DNA of 64,000 nt from Eonycteris spelaea (lineage: Eukaryota > Chordata > Mammalia > Chiroptera > Pteropodidae), in the NCBI GenBank assembly GCA_003508835.1, contig PUFA01000092.1, forward strand, positions 4,464,001 to 4,528,000, in the 5' to 3' direction. Positions within the stretch are counted from its first letter, which is position 1; every line of letters starts with the position of its first letter. Shown piece after piece: positions 23,905 to 33,939 of the stretch. The position numbers and the translations under genes are program-made. The notes under the pieces are model-generated. The model searched no databases. It saw nothing but the letters and a program-made list of their open reading frames with translations, and was not told where the DNA came from.

Positions 23905-24112
23905 TTTCCAGCAGTATGACCTTATGTAATTCTCTAGACCTTGGTTTCCACATATGTATAATGGGAATTTTAATAGTTCCTATTTCATAGATTTGTTGAG
24001 AGATTTAAATGAAATAATGCTGTCATGTAAATAATGCATGTAAATATTTAGGGTGGTGCCTGGCACAGAGCTCAAGAAATGTTAGATCTGATTATTATTA
24101 GTTTAATGTTTC
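23905..24112 (+). repeat. MIR SINE relic, plus strand
   Basis: Follows the MIR core and 3' half: GACCTTATGTAATTC, TATAATGGGAATTTTAATAG, GATTTAAATGAAATAATGC, GTGCCTGGCACAGAGCTCAAG and the terminal GATTATTATTAG. An ancient tRNA-derived SINE common to mammals. Confidence 0.82.
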
Positions 24113-24179
24113 CAGTGTCAGAATGGTGCTTGACAGAGAATAGGTACTAGTTAGGTGTTGTAATAGATATAACAATCTC

Positions 24180-24320
24180 AGTTTAGGCCTAACTCCATAA
24201 CTAACCTTCTGTGACCTTAGGTAAGTCATTTTATTTTTTCTGAACCTCAGTTTTCTTATCTCAGGAATGATAATAATATTCTTGGCAGGTTAATTGAAAG
24301 ATAATGTGAAATAATATTTG
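24180..24320 (+). repeat. MIR SINE relic, plus strand
   Basis: Contains TGTGACCTTAGGTAAGTCAT then TGAACCTCAGTTTTCTTATC and GGAATGATAATAATATTC, the conserved MIR core. A second MIR in tandem orientation with the one just upstream. Confidence 0.8.
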
Positions 24321-25145
24321 TGAACAAATTTCATGAAGTCCGAAACTGAACCTAACTGTGAAAGATGAAAGATTAGAAAAAATGAATCTAAGTTTGCTTT
24401 TTTCCAAAGATGATAAGATATTGATATTTTAATATCCAGAAAAAAAAAGAAGTGAGAATTTGAAAACTGACATTCTTCTATTGAATGCAACAGGTACTGT
24501 AAGTCCTAAAAATAGAGACTTTTTTCTCCATTAGAATTAATAAAACTGTTTTTATTTTAATTGGAAAAAATGTGTCCTTTACACATTTTTTATTTTTCTT
24601 GCATTAGACCTCATGTAAAAATTTACTTTCTTCTCATGAAGCTGTGGAAGTATTTTGATGGTATCCCAAGCTCAGGCTGAGAAAACAGCAATTTTAAAAT
24701 TACAAATCAAATCTTGGCATGATGTTGAAAACATTAGCCTGTATACAATAAAAGGAGCCTCAGACCGAACCATCTGTTTTCTTAGCAAGCTAACATTTGA
24801 GAAGTGGACCATTTTGGTGAGACAGTATCCCGACCAAAAAAATGCTATTGCTTTTCTGGCCCGTTTTCAGATATGATTTTAAAAAATGTTCAGCATAATA
24901 AATTCAAGTTAAAGAATAAAAATGTGGAAAAACACATGATGAGAATAAGAAAATTGAACGTAGCACTGCAACACCTTGTTTCTCTTTTAATTTAGAATAT
25001 TGTGTCTATTCTAAGACACACCTGTCTCCTCTCTTAACATTTACAAGGAAGCAATAGGACTCAAGGAAGGTGAAAGGGATTGGCTAGAGCCCACGTATTT
25101 CACTCGGCCATGTTCAGGCCTGGCCACAGACCTACTCAGAGTAGC
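24321..25145. other. No recognised feature (unassigned sequence)
   Basis: AT-rich; a 73-codon plus-strand frame at 24655-24876 shows no domain. Confidence 0.4.
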
Positions 25146-25149
25146 AGCT

Positions 25150-25670
25150 TGGTAATCTGGTCCCAAGGTTGTGGTGGATACTCTTGATTGCCTTCCAGAA
25201 ACACATGCTTTGCTTCCTTGCTGACAAACCTCGATTTTGCTCAGTTCTCAACATGCCTACCCCTACGGGATAACTCATGGTTGGTCTCTCTCAACTCCTT
25301 GCTGCTAGAGGTGGGGAATGACTCAGTTCTTCCCAATGTGATGTAAGGGAAGTCTGCTGGGAGCTCTGGGAATTTTCTCCAGATAAAGGAGTAAATGCCT
25401 TCAAGTCTGCCTCTTTGCCCTTTACCCTTCCTTCTCTGAACGTGAGGATATTATACCAGGAGCTGCTTTGACCTTCAGGGAACCATGATGGGAATATAAC
25501 CCTGTCAGAGAGAGTGACTCAGTGGCCCAGCAGGGTGCAGCAGCTGATCCACTCCTGAAACATCTACCTGTAGACTTAGTGTCACATAAGTACTTAAATT
25601 ACTTTATTGGCAAAATGCTATTAGGCTTTTTGTTACTTGTAAGGAAAATCACCCTGACTGATAATAGTTT
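25150..25670 (+). repeat. Old interspersed repeat, probably LTR-like
   Basis: Landmarks include AATGTGATGTAAGGGAAGTCTGC (25335) and the 3' phrase TTTTTGTTACTTGTAAGGAAAATC (25627) followed by CTGACTGATAATAG. I associate this order with an old mammalian LTR-type repeat. Family name not resolved. Confidence 0.42.
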
Positions 25671-25920
25671 CTTCCACAAAGAATATTACCCCCCTTCTTC
25701 CCTCTCCACCCCGTGATACCTGTACAAATATCATGCTGCGCATTAGAACCACAGAATGTCAGAGCTGAAAGTCGCTCTATGTCTTCAATTAACAGATGAT
25801 AAAATAAGAAATTCAGAAGCGATTCCTCTTGTTTAAGGGTTGAACCTTATTAGTACAAAAGTCCATGGGAAAGGAAAAAGACACATCAGGCAGTTGAACT
25901 TTGGTGTCAGTGACTCTATC

Positions 25921-25934
25921 AAAATCATGTCTTA
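25921..25934. repeat. Target-site duplication, left copy
   Basis: AAAATCATGTCTTA, repeated at 26419-26432 with one mismatch. Confidence 0.88.
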
Positions 25935-26418
25935 CATGGAAGTAACTGAAGTGTCCTACAACAGACGATTGGATAAAGAAGCTGCGGTACATATATACAA
26001 TGGAATATTACTCAGCCATAAGAAGAGATGAAATACTGCCATTTGCAACAACATGGATGGACCTCGAGATAATCATGCTAAGTGAAATAAACCAGACATA
26101 AAAAGTTGAAAATCACATAATATCACTTATATGTGAGATATAAACCTAAAAGCAACAAATAAACAGGACAAACAAGCAGAGACTCATGATCATAGACTAC
26201 TGGTTACCAGAGGATAGGGGTTAGGAGGGGGAGCAGATGGGGTAAAAGAGGTCAAATATGTGGTGACAGAAAGAAATCTAGCTATGGGAAATGAACACAC
26301 AGTGTAAACTTCTATACGCCTTACTGTTAAAGTGTACAGCTGAAACTTATTGGATTTTGGTAGCCAATGTCACCCTAAAAAAATAAATAAATAACAAAAC
26401 AAAGCAAAACAAAACAAA
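25935..26418 (+). mobile_element. LINE-1, short 5'-truncated copy with TSD, plus strand
   Basis: A 484-bp L1 3' end starting in the last part of ORF2 (CAATGGAATATTACTCAGCC at 25999, ACAACATGGATGGACCT at 26048), then the 3' UTR (GGTCAAATATGTGGTGACAG at 26250, GCCAATGTCACCCTAAAAAA at 26363) and a long A-rich tail with interspersed T and C (26376-26418). Flanked by 14-bp direct repeats differing at one base. A textbook 5'-truncated retrotransposition product, relatively young for this window. Confidence 0.93.
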
Positions 26419-26432
26419 AAAATCATGTCCTA
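26419..26432. repeat. Target-site duplication, right copy
   Basis: AAAATCATGTCCTA; 13 of 14 bases match 25921-25934. Confidence 0.88.
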
Positions 26433-27130
26433 GGAGCAAATCTGCCTGTGGACAGAGAACATTCAGCACTGGCGACTTGAAGTGAGGAGGTTATCTTTAA
26501 GAAGGAAAAGATACGCAAAAGGGAATCTGGCGTTTCTGTCATCAATGTCTTCTTCAAATGTCTTGTGAGATGGAGAATGTATTTTTTTCCAAATTGCTTT
26601 CCAAAAATGCACACTGTGCATTTCCTCCAGAAAGCATGAGGGTCTGGCTTCACCACACCTGGGGCTGCCAGTCCCGCTCTGGGTGTCAGAGGCACTGGGC
26701 ATTGGCAAGGAGGAGGCCACTAGGCTCATGTAACCCACGGAAGAGATGTTTTAATGCTAAAATAAATACAGTAAGGCCTCATTTCATGTCATTGATAGTT
26801 TCTTGAAACTGTAGCAAATGACATGTAACGAAACCAATTTTATCATATTGATATAAACAGGACTTAGGTAACTAGGCATCTAATCAACATTATTGGGGGC
26901 CTGCTGTGCTCTTAGAGGTGTCATAGACTAGTTTCAAAAGCTGCAAATATTTTGTGTATTTCTGCAATTCAATTCTTCCGGGGCCATGTAGAGACACCTG
27001 ACTATTCAATTCATTTAAATAGTTGGTTTCCAAACTTTTTCTTGAAATTTTGTCAGTCCCTTCCTCTATTTTCCTCTTCAAAATGTTATGAAAACCAAGG
27101 TTATTTCCATCAGAGAGGATATATTCTTTT
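26433..27130. other. No recognised feature (unassigned sequence)
   Basis: Two overlapping minus-strand frames (26423-26738) show no domain. Nothing else assigned. Confidence 0.4.
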
Positions 27131-27194
27131 AACTTAATTATAAAAATAATATATGTTTACATCCACGTCTGTCCTCTAAATTGCATCTCTCTAG

Positions 27195-27262
27195 CTCCAT
27201 TTAGCAAAATGTGTAGAACATAGTAGATGCTCAACAAGTATTTGTGGAATGAACGCATAAAG
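27195..27262 (+). repeat. MIR/L2-type 3' tail relic
   Basis: AGAACATAGTAGATGCTCAAC followed by AAGTATTTGTGGAATGAACG matches the shared 3' end of MIR and L2 elements. Only the tail is recognisable. Confidence 0.6.
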
Positions 27263-27264
27263 AA

Positions 27265-28200
27265 AGGCAGAAAACTTAAAAATACACAAAATTTTAGAGA
27301 AGCTACCTGTTTTATACTTTCATTTGTAAGCAGTCAAATCTTGTTTTTCACGTATTTTTTAAATTGTTCATTTCCTGTGAAGGTAAAGCCTCTTGTATTG
27401 TTGTTTCCTTGAAATGCTGGGGGATGTGGAATCTTAACAGTGTTATCCTCTAGTATAATGAGGAACAGAAGGAATGTAAGCCACTTCCACAATTTTATAC
27501 ATGTGACGGAAACAAACCTAAGTGTTCTAACTGCCACTGCAAATTTCTCTAGTCTGCTAAATTGGTCAGTGTAAGGCGTTTTAGTTGAGTTTTATAAGTT
27601 CAACCAGGAAAAACTTAAAAAGCTGATGTAACCAAAGTAAATAATAAATGTTCTCCTTCATTTACTATTGCATGGGGTAAATGTAAGTCATGACATATTT
27701 TCTTTGCTCACTTGAAGAGTGATTTATGCACTGATGTTACCAAGCTTTTTTCAGGGGCTATTGGAGTTGTGCATGCAGCTCTGGAAGTAAATGAGGAGTC
27801 TGTCATTGAAACTCCCTGGAAATGTCCTCATTAGCAACATAATTTAGCAAAAATGATATTGATCTTCCCGCAAAGATCCCAGGTTGGGCACACATGCCAT
27901 TCCAGTAAATCATCTCCTATGCATCCTCCACTGTGGTGGCTGGGATTTTCACTCAAAAACATGAGGGGCAAATAATTTAAGTAGAGTTTAAAGTTTCATC
28001 AAGCAGAACATTATAAAATTTTATAACAACCATCAACAGGGAACTATGAAAAGATACAACAGGACTTGAGTTCAAATTATAGTTGATTTCTAATCATGGA
28101 TGCCCATGTTATTTGGACCCTGGATTATCCTTACCCTTAGCAAAATCGACCTTGAGAGAAATAGGAAAATAAGCACAGTTTGTCTTAAGTTCCAGTTGGC
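27265..28200. other. No recognised feature (unassigned sequence)
   Basis: Noncoding; nothing assigned. Confidence 0.4.
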
Positions 28201-28204
28201 CCAT

Positions 28205-28990
28205 CTAGCTATTCATTCAACAAATATGTATTAAGCACATATTTGATGCCAAGCATCATTCTAGGCGCAGGGGACCCCGCAAACAAGAAGCAGAATCTCT
28301 GCCCTCAGGAGTCTTCATCATTAGCCAAAGGCTATAAACAAATCAACGAAAAATACATAATATGAAACTTGGTATCCATAAATGCTATGATAAAAAATAA
28401 AAAAGGATGGGAATGAGAGTGATATTTTGGGTAGGGGTCTCTGAGCAGGGAAGTGGATGAATTGAGGCGTTGACCTTGAACTGTGTAGAAGAAGAGTTCT
28501 AGACCAAGAGAACAACAAGTGCAAAGGACCTACGGCAGGCCCATAATTGACGTATAAGGACAGTAAGGAAGCCGGTGTAATGAGCAGCGTGAGCAAGGGA
28601 TCCAGTGTGTGAATCGTGGTCAGAGAGGCAGGCGGGGATACAGTCATGCAGGACCCGGAGGCCACAGTAAGGACTTTGGATTCATTCTAAATGCCAGCGA
28701 TGCAACTGAAGAGTTATTGCAAAAAAGCAACACCATTCGATTTGCCTTTAGAAAGGAGCCTCTGGTTGCAGTGTAGAGACTAAATTATGTGAAGGGGGAG
28801 GGTAGTGATGGGAAGGGGGCTAAAATAGAAATAAAAAAAACATTTGGGAGGTTATTACAGAAATCCTCTCCAGAGATGACTGATTTGGATTGGAGACAGA
28901 GTTTGTGTCTGGGTTGGCTATTGGGTGGGAATGAAAGAGAAAAATGAAAGATAACCTTGGTTAAGAGCCTCATCAACTGAGTAGTGCTTT
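28205..28990 (+). repeat. Ancient interspersed repeat (L1M-type 3' region?), copy 3, left half
   Basis: The longest copy of the old repeat: ATTCATTCAACAAATATG at 28211, CATTCTAGGCGCAGGGG at 28257, AACAACAAGTGCAAAGGACC at 28511, GTCATGCAGGACCCGGAGG at 28643, AAGGACTTTGGATTCATTC at 28670 and GAGGTTATTACAGAAATCC at 28848. It is interrupted by a minus-strand L1 and resumes at about 29925. The family name is from memory; the repeat nature is clear from the other copies in this window. Confidence 0.65.
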
Positions 28991-29924
28991 CTTTAAATTT
29001 TTATTGTTCAATTAGAGTTGGCATTCAATATTATTTTATATTAGTTTCAGATGCACAACATAGTGGTTAGACATTCATATCATTTATGAAATGATTCCCC
29101 AATTAGTCTAATACCCACCTGACACTATACATAGTTATTACAATATTATTGACTATATCCCTATGCTGTACTTCACCTCCATGACAGTTTTATAACTACC
29201 AATTTGTTCTTTTTAATCCTTTCACCTTTGTTACCCAGCCCCCAGCCTCTCCATCTGGCAATCACCAGTTCGTTCTCTGTATCTATGCGTCTGTTCTTGT
29301 TTTGTCTGTTCATTTATTTTGTTCTTTAGATTCCACATATACGTGAGATCATACGGTGTTTGTCTTTCTCCATCTGACTTCTTTCACTTAGTATAATACT
29401 GTCTAGGTCCATCCATATCATTGCAAATGGTAAGATTTTATTTTTTATGGCTGAGTAATAGTCCATTGTATATATGTACCTCCCCTTCTTTATCCAATCT
29501 TCTATTGATGGGCACTTATGATGCTTCTATATCTTGGCTATTTTAAATAGCATTGCAATGAATATAGGGGTGCATATATATTTTTGAGTTTTGAGTTTTC
29601 TTTGGACAAATATCCAGAAGTGTAATTGCTGGGTCAATATGTATCCATTTTTAATTTTTGAGGAACCTCCAGACTGTTTTTCATAGGGCTGCACCAATAT
29701 GCAATCCACCAACAGTGCATGAGAGTTCCCTTTTCTCCACATCCTTGCCAAAACTTGTTTTTTGATTTATTGATGATAGCCATTCTGACAGGTGTAAGAT
29801 AATATCTTATTTTGGTTTTAATTTTTTTTTCTATTGACTAGTTACGTTGAACATCTTTTCATGTGTCTATTGGCCATGTGTATGTCCTCTTTGGAGAAAT
29901 GCTTATTCAGATCTTCTACCCATT
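28991..29924 (-). mobile_element. LINE-1, 5'-truncated, minus strand, nested
   Basis: 934 bp of antisense L1 3' UTR and ORF2 C-terminus, with GTCTAGGTCCATCCATATC at 29402 and AATTGCTGGGTCAATATG at 29625. A minus-strand frame at 29527-29751 is an ORF2 remnant. Flanked by TGAGTAGTGCTTT (28978-28990) and TGAGTAGTACTGTTT (29925-29939), an imperfect TSD. It splits an older repeat whose halves lie on both sides. Confidence 0.88.
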
Positions 29925-30050
29925 TGAGTAGTACTGTTTATTAAGATGGGAAAGCCTGGAAGAAAAGCAGATTTGGTAGGTGTGAACAAGTAATCAGGAG
30001 GCCAATTTTAGATATGGTAAGTGTGAACTTTTAAGGGAATTTTTTAATGG
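29925..30050 (+). repeat. Ancient interspersed repeat, copy 3, right half
   Basis: After the nested L1 the older repeat continues: GATGGGAAAGCCTGGAAG (29945) and AGCAGATTTGGTAGGTGTG (29964), the order expected after the left half. Confidence 0.5.
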
Positions 30051-30090
30051 AAGTGTTTATCATAGATAAGCACTTTGGATCCTGTTCTTA

Positions 30091-30606
30091 CTAAAAATAC
30101 ATCAAGAGGAAAAGGGCTGGTAAGATTATCTCATATGGCCCCAGGAGGCCTTATTGTGTGGGATCCTTAGAGGTTGGGGGCTGCTGCCCCTGCTGCTGTA
30201 ATACGCTCAGATGCCTATGGGTGCTGCTGCTTCACTGAGGAACCAAAGAGATGAAGGAGATATGAGTGCTCAGCATCCTGCAATAGTACAATGCCCAGGA
30301 GAACATTATGGTGAAGGGAGGCAAAATGATTGTCAACATTCTAGGCTCACGAATGTCAAGACCAACCATGTAGTTTGGAAGACTGGAACAGAAGGCCGGC
30401 CCAGAGAATCATACATTGGATTCTATCTTATTTCTATTTATAACGTGTACCTTTTTTCACCCTACAATTTATGTCCTACTGCAGCCACTGACAACGTTCC
30501 TGTGGGGCCTTTGAGGCATGCTTCTCCTGCTCAGGCCTGCTTCCATACCTGGAAGTGTACTATCACTTCTAATAAAGCTTTCCTATTCTGCTGTTAAAAA
30601 AAAAAA
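30091..30606 (+). pseudogene. Retrocopy-like insertion with poly(A), source unknown
   Basis: A block of about 515 bp, distinct in composition from its flanks, ending with an AATAAA polyadenylation signal (AATAAAGC at 30571), a further 20 nt and then a pure A-run (30597-30606). Candidate direct repeats ATCCTGTTCTTA (30079-30090) and ATCCTGTGGTTA (30607-30618) match at 10 of 12 positions. This is the anatomy of an L1-mobilised processed transcript. A 128-codon frame (30211-30597) shows no domain I recognise. The 3' part (GGAAGTGTACTATCACTTC before the AATAAA) also resembles the R region of a retroviral LTR, so the source may be an LTR-terminated transcript rather than a gene. Confidence 0.55.
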
Positions 30607-30779
30607 ATCCTGTGGTTAGAAGATTTGACTGAAAAGATATACTTGGTATCTCATGTGAAACATCCACTCTGACAAGTATAGACATATGTGTCACCCACCT
30701 CACTTCCCCAAAACATAGGTCCTCAAGGTCAGTGAGCACAGATGAAGTTTTAGCAGAAGCAAGGAGACCACAAGCTGAA

Positions 30780-30995
30780 GATTAAAGGGTGGGCACCTTG
30801 ATAAAGATAGACTGACCAGGAGGGAAGGGGGTTGAGAATGAAGAGGGTAAAGGGGTTCAAATATATGGTGATGGAGGAAGACTAGACTTTGGATGTGAGC
30901 ACACAGTGCAACATACAAATGACATATTACTGAATTGTACACTTGACTCATATAATGTTGTTAACCAACGTCACCAATAAATTTAATTAAAAAAA
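30780..30995 (+). mobile_element. LINE-1 3' end fragment, plus strand
   Basis: L1 3' UTR: GGGGTTCAAATATATGGTGATGG at 30852, GAGCACACAGTGCAACATAC at 30897, GTTAACCAACGTCACCAATAAA at 30958, then an A-run. Same subfamily type as the tails at 26250 and 59570. Confidence 0.85.
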
Positions 30996-30999
30996 GAGA

Positions 31000-33630
31000 T
31001 CACTACTCATTTGGGGGGCCCAAAGAAGGAATCATACAAACTAAACAGATTAAGTCATTGTCTAAAGCTATGTCAGTAGGAAAAATTGCTGCAAAGTCAA
31101 AATTAAGAAAGGTCACGATCAAAACCTGATCTAGATGATATATAACTGCCTTAAAGCAGAGGTGTTTGAGGGAAGCTGAGGTAACTGGGACCCACAATTT
31201 CAGCAGAGTTGGGAAGGGGTAGTTTCAAGATCAGAACAATAAACTGTTTCCAAAAATATTTTTTCAATTTTTCAATCAGAAAGCCAGAAAAGAACGTAAT
31301 GTACCTGAACAGGACTGGCCCCAATACAGCACTTGTGATCCATGTTATATACAAATAACCTCATACTATCTCGGTTGCCTACAACAGATATGAATGACCA
31401 AGAAAGAAAAATGAAGTATTCAAACTGACATTTCAACACCTATCCCGTTAGCCCCGAAATCTATACCAAAAGATGATGCATCTGCTGTAAGATTTGGCAT
31501 CTGAACACAGCCAGTTCTGAGACCAGTTTCTCAAGCCAGGATTCCCCCAAACCAGAAGAAAGAACCTCAAGTACCATTATCATAAGTCAGGCAGCTACCA
31601 CCTCTTTAATCTTGTTTAATGTAAAAGACCTTCTATGATCTGAAAATTGTCCTATCCAGTGAAAAGCAAAAAACAAAGTGCCAGTAAGAAAATGAAACTT
31701 ATATTCAGAGTAGGAACGAACAGATGCACCAGAGAGCTCTCAATTAATGTCCAAGTTCCTTACAGAGTAGGAGGCCAGCCCCTCAAATGCATGCTTTACG
31801 TGTGACGGGGCTGGGTTGCAGCAATTTGGGTACAGGGTTCTGCGTTGCAGTTATTTCAAAGATTAGCCATGGCTTTCACCTGATGGGTCACCAGTTAATA
31901 TATTTGCTGAAATTAAAGCTTTCATTTCAAGTATGATGAAGTTTGTCTAGATCCAAATATTCAGAATGGGATAGAATGGTATTAGAACTAAGCTATCACA
32001 AACAGCCTTTAAATAATAGATTAGTTTTCTCACAGTTCTGAGAAACATTTTTGGCTATGCACTGAAGCGTACATCCCACTTGAGATTCTGAATTAGTAGG
32101 TTTCTTATTTTGGGGGAAATTTGGATTAAGAAACATGACTATATCTTGATCTAAAGGCTCAGACTCATGCTTTATAAATTTACCAAAAACTTACAAATGA
32201 AGAATTGATCTTTTATGCAGATTGATCTTTTACAAGACCTTATTTAATGCTTTATGGAGAACCCTGACTAATAGGGTTCTGTGGCTTTTGCCTTTTCCAT
32301 TTGCCTCCTCCCAACTCCTGATTTTCTTCTCTATTTCTTCACTTGTCCAGAAGCCCCTACCTTCCTTCCCACCCCTTTTGTTTAGGGCCTGGTATATAGT
32401 AGAAGCTCCTCCCGTACCACCAACTACATAATGCTACTGCTAATTAAGGTGCAGTTTGAAAAACAAGTTATCATTTATTATTATTATTATTGCAAGTTTT
32501 GTAATTACCGCAATTGCTGTTTAGAATATGTTGGAATCACCACCAGCCTGAAACCTAACCTCTGAATGATCTGTGTCTAATCACAGAACAGAGTGGCAGT
32601 GTTGTAAATGTCACCTCACTCCACTGCTCTGATAGATGTTCTCATTAAGGTCGAGGAGAAGAAATTTAAATATCAGGGTTGAGCTCCTGAGCAATTATGT
32701 CATTTCTATTGATCACCTAATGAAAACTTATGGCATTCAGCGGGGAAGAGGTAATTTTACATGGGGATGCTAGCCTCCACAGCTCCGCTCATGCCATTCC
32801 CAGGGAAGTCTCTCACCACACTTGCTCTTACAGTGCATTTTAAGATTCTCCCAATTTCAGAAAGGAAAGTAGGACTGAAGATAAGTTAGACACTTCGGTT
32901 CTTCAATTTCATTACCCAGTGATATAAATAAAATTTAGAAATAGTAAACATTGTGAGAACCCTGAAAGTTGAAATATACAGGCCAATGTAAAGGGAAGAA
33001 TGAAAACTTTGCTCAATCTATTTGGCTGGATCATGCCTGTGATATTTTCCCGGGGTCCGCCTACAGATGTGATGTTTAATAGCAACTATAAAAAATTCGA
33101 ATGGGGAGGGTAAATATGAGCAGAGGAACAGTCACACAGTGGTAAACTATTAACACCTTAACAAGAAGCGTAGACATGCATCACATATTTGAAATGGGTG
33201 AGAATTATGTCACTTATAGAATCTAATTTATAGTCGTGAGAGGATATAAAAATTCCAAGAAGCTATGGCAACTCCTCCTGGCAGGGTGATTATGAACCCT
33301 GCTCCTGGTAACAGTGGCCTTGCTGTAGCTTAAGGAGTTGACCTCACTTGCTAAACAAGAAACTTCCTATTTTCTTTTAACATTAATTATGATGAAGGAA
33401 GGGAAAAGGGCTCCCCCTGCCTCCCTGTATTTTCCAGAGAACTTTGAGCTCCAAAATGCAATCGAGAGCCATGCAGACATGTCACCAGAGAAAGTCCTCC
33501 CTGGCTTCCTTACCTAAAGTGACACATACTACATATGACTCTCTAGGCCCTCCTTGGCTGTCCCCAAAACCCATTCTTGCCTAAGGAGGGCAGGCTGGTG
33601 GCTGGTAAGGCATACAACCTGGAGCGGGCA
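31000..33630. other. No recognised feature (unassigned sequence)
   Basis: 2.6 kb without a recognised repeat or coding domain. An ATT-rich stretch (ATTATTATTATTATTGC) lies at about 32475, and GGGCCTGGTATATAGTAGAAG at 32383 could be an MIR/L2 tail. Confidence 0.4.
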
Positions 33631-33634
33631 GCTG

Positions 33635-33825
33635 CTTGGGCTGCCTATGTCTGTGACTTGCCAGCTGTGAAGAACCTTGGGCAGGGTAGTTAATTTTTCT
33701 CTGCCTCAATTTCTTTTTCAAAAAACAGAGTTGTTAATAATTCCAGCTTTCTGGATTGTTGGGAGGGTTAAGTGAGTTACTGTTTGTTATACTGTGTGTT
33801 TAAGAAATAAAACAGGTTAGGTAAA
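33635..33825 (+). repeat. MIR SINE relic, plus strand
   Basis: CTGTGACTTGCCAGCTGTG at 33650, then CCTTGGGCAGGGTAGTTAAT, CTGCCTCAATTTCTTTTTC and GGGAGGGTTAAGTGAGTTAC follow the MIR consensus order. Confidence 0.8.
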
Positions 33826-33839
33826 ATGTATTTGCTTGT

Positions 33840-33935
33840 TTGTTATGTCTCTATTAGAACAAAAGCTTGGTAAGGGAAGGGCCTGGTTCTGTACTCCTTA
33901 GTACTCCATAGAAACTTACTGAAGTTGTGGCTGGT
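33840..33935 (+). repeat. Possible L2 3' fragment
   Basis: CTCTATTAGAACAAAAGCTTGG then GGGAAGGGCCTGGTTCTG resembles the L2 3' region ('gactgtaagctccttgagggcag...'). Weak. Confidence 0.4.
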
Positions 33936-33939
33936 AGAG

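Noticed and set aside
30211..30597. 128-codon plus-strand frame in the retrocopy
   Set aside because: It runs into the AATAAA and poly(A) itself and has no recognisable domain, so it is more likely untranslated sequence.
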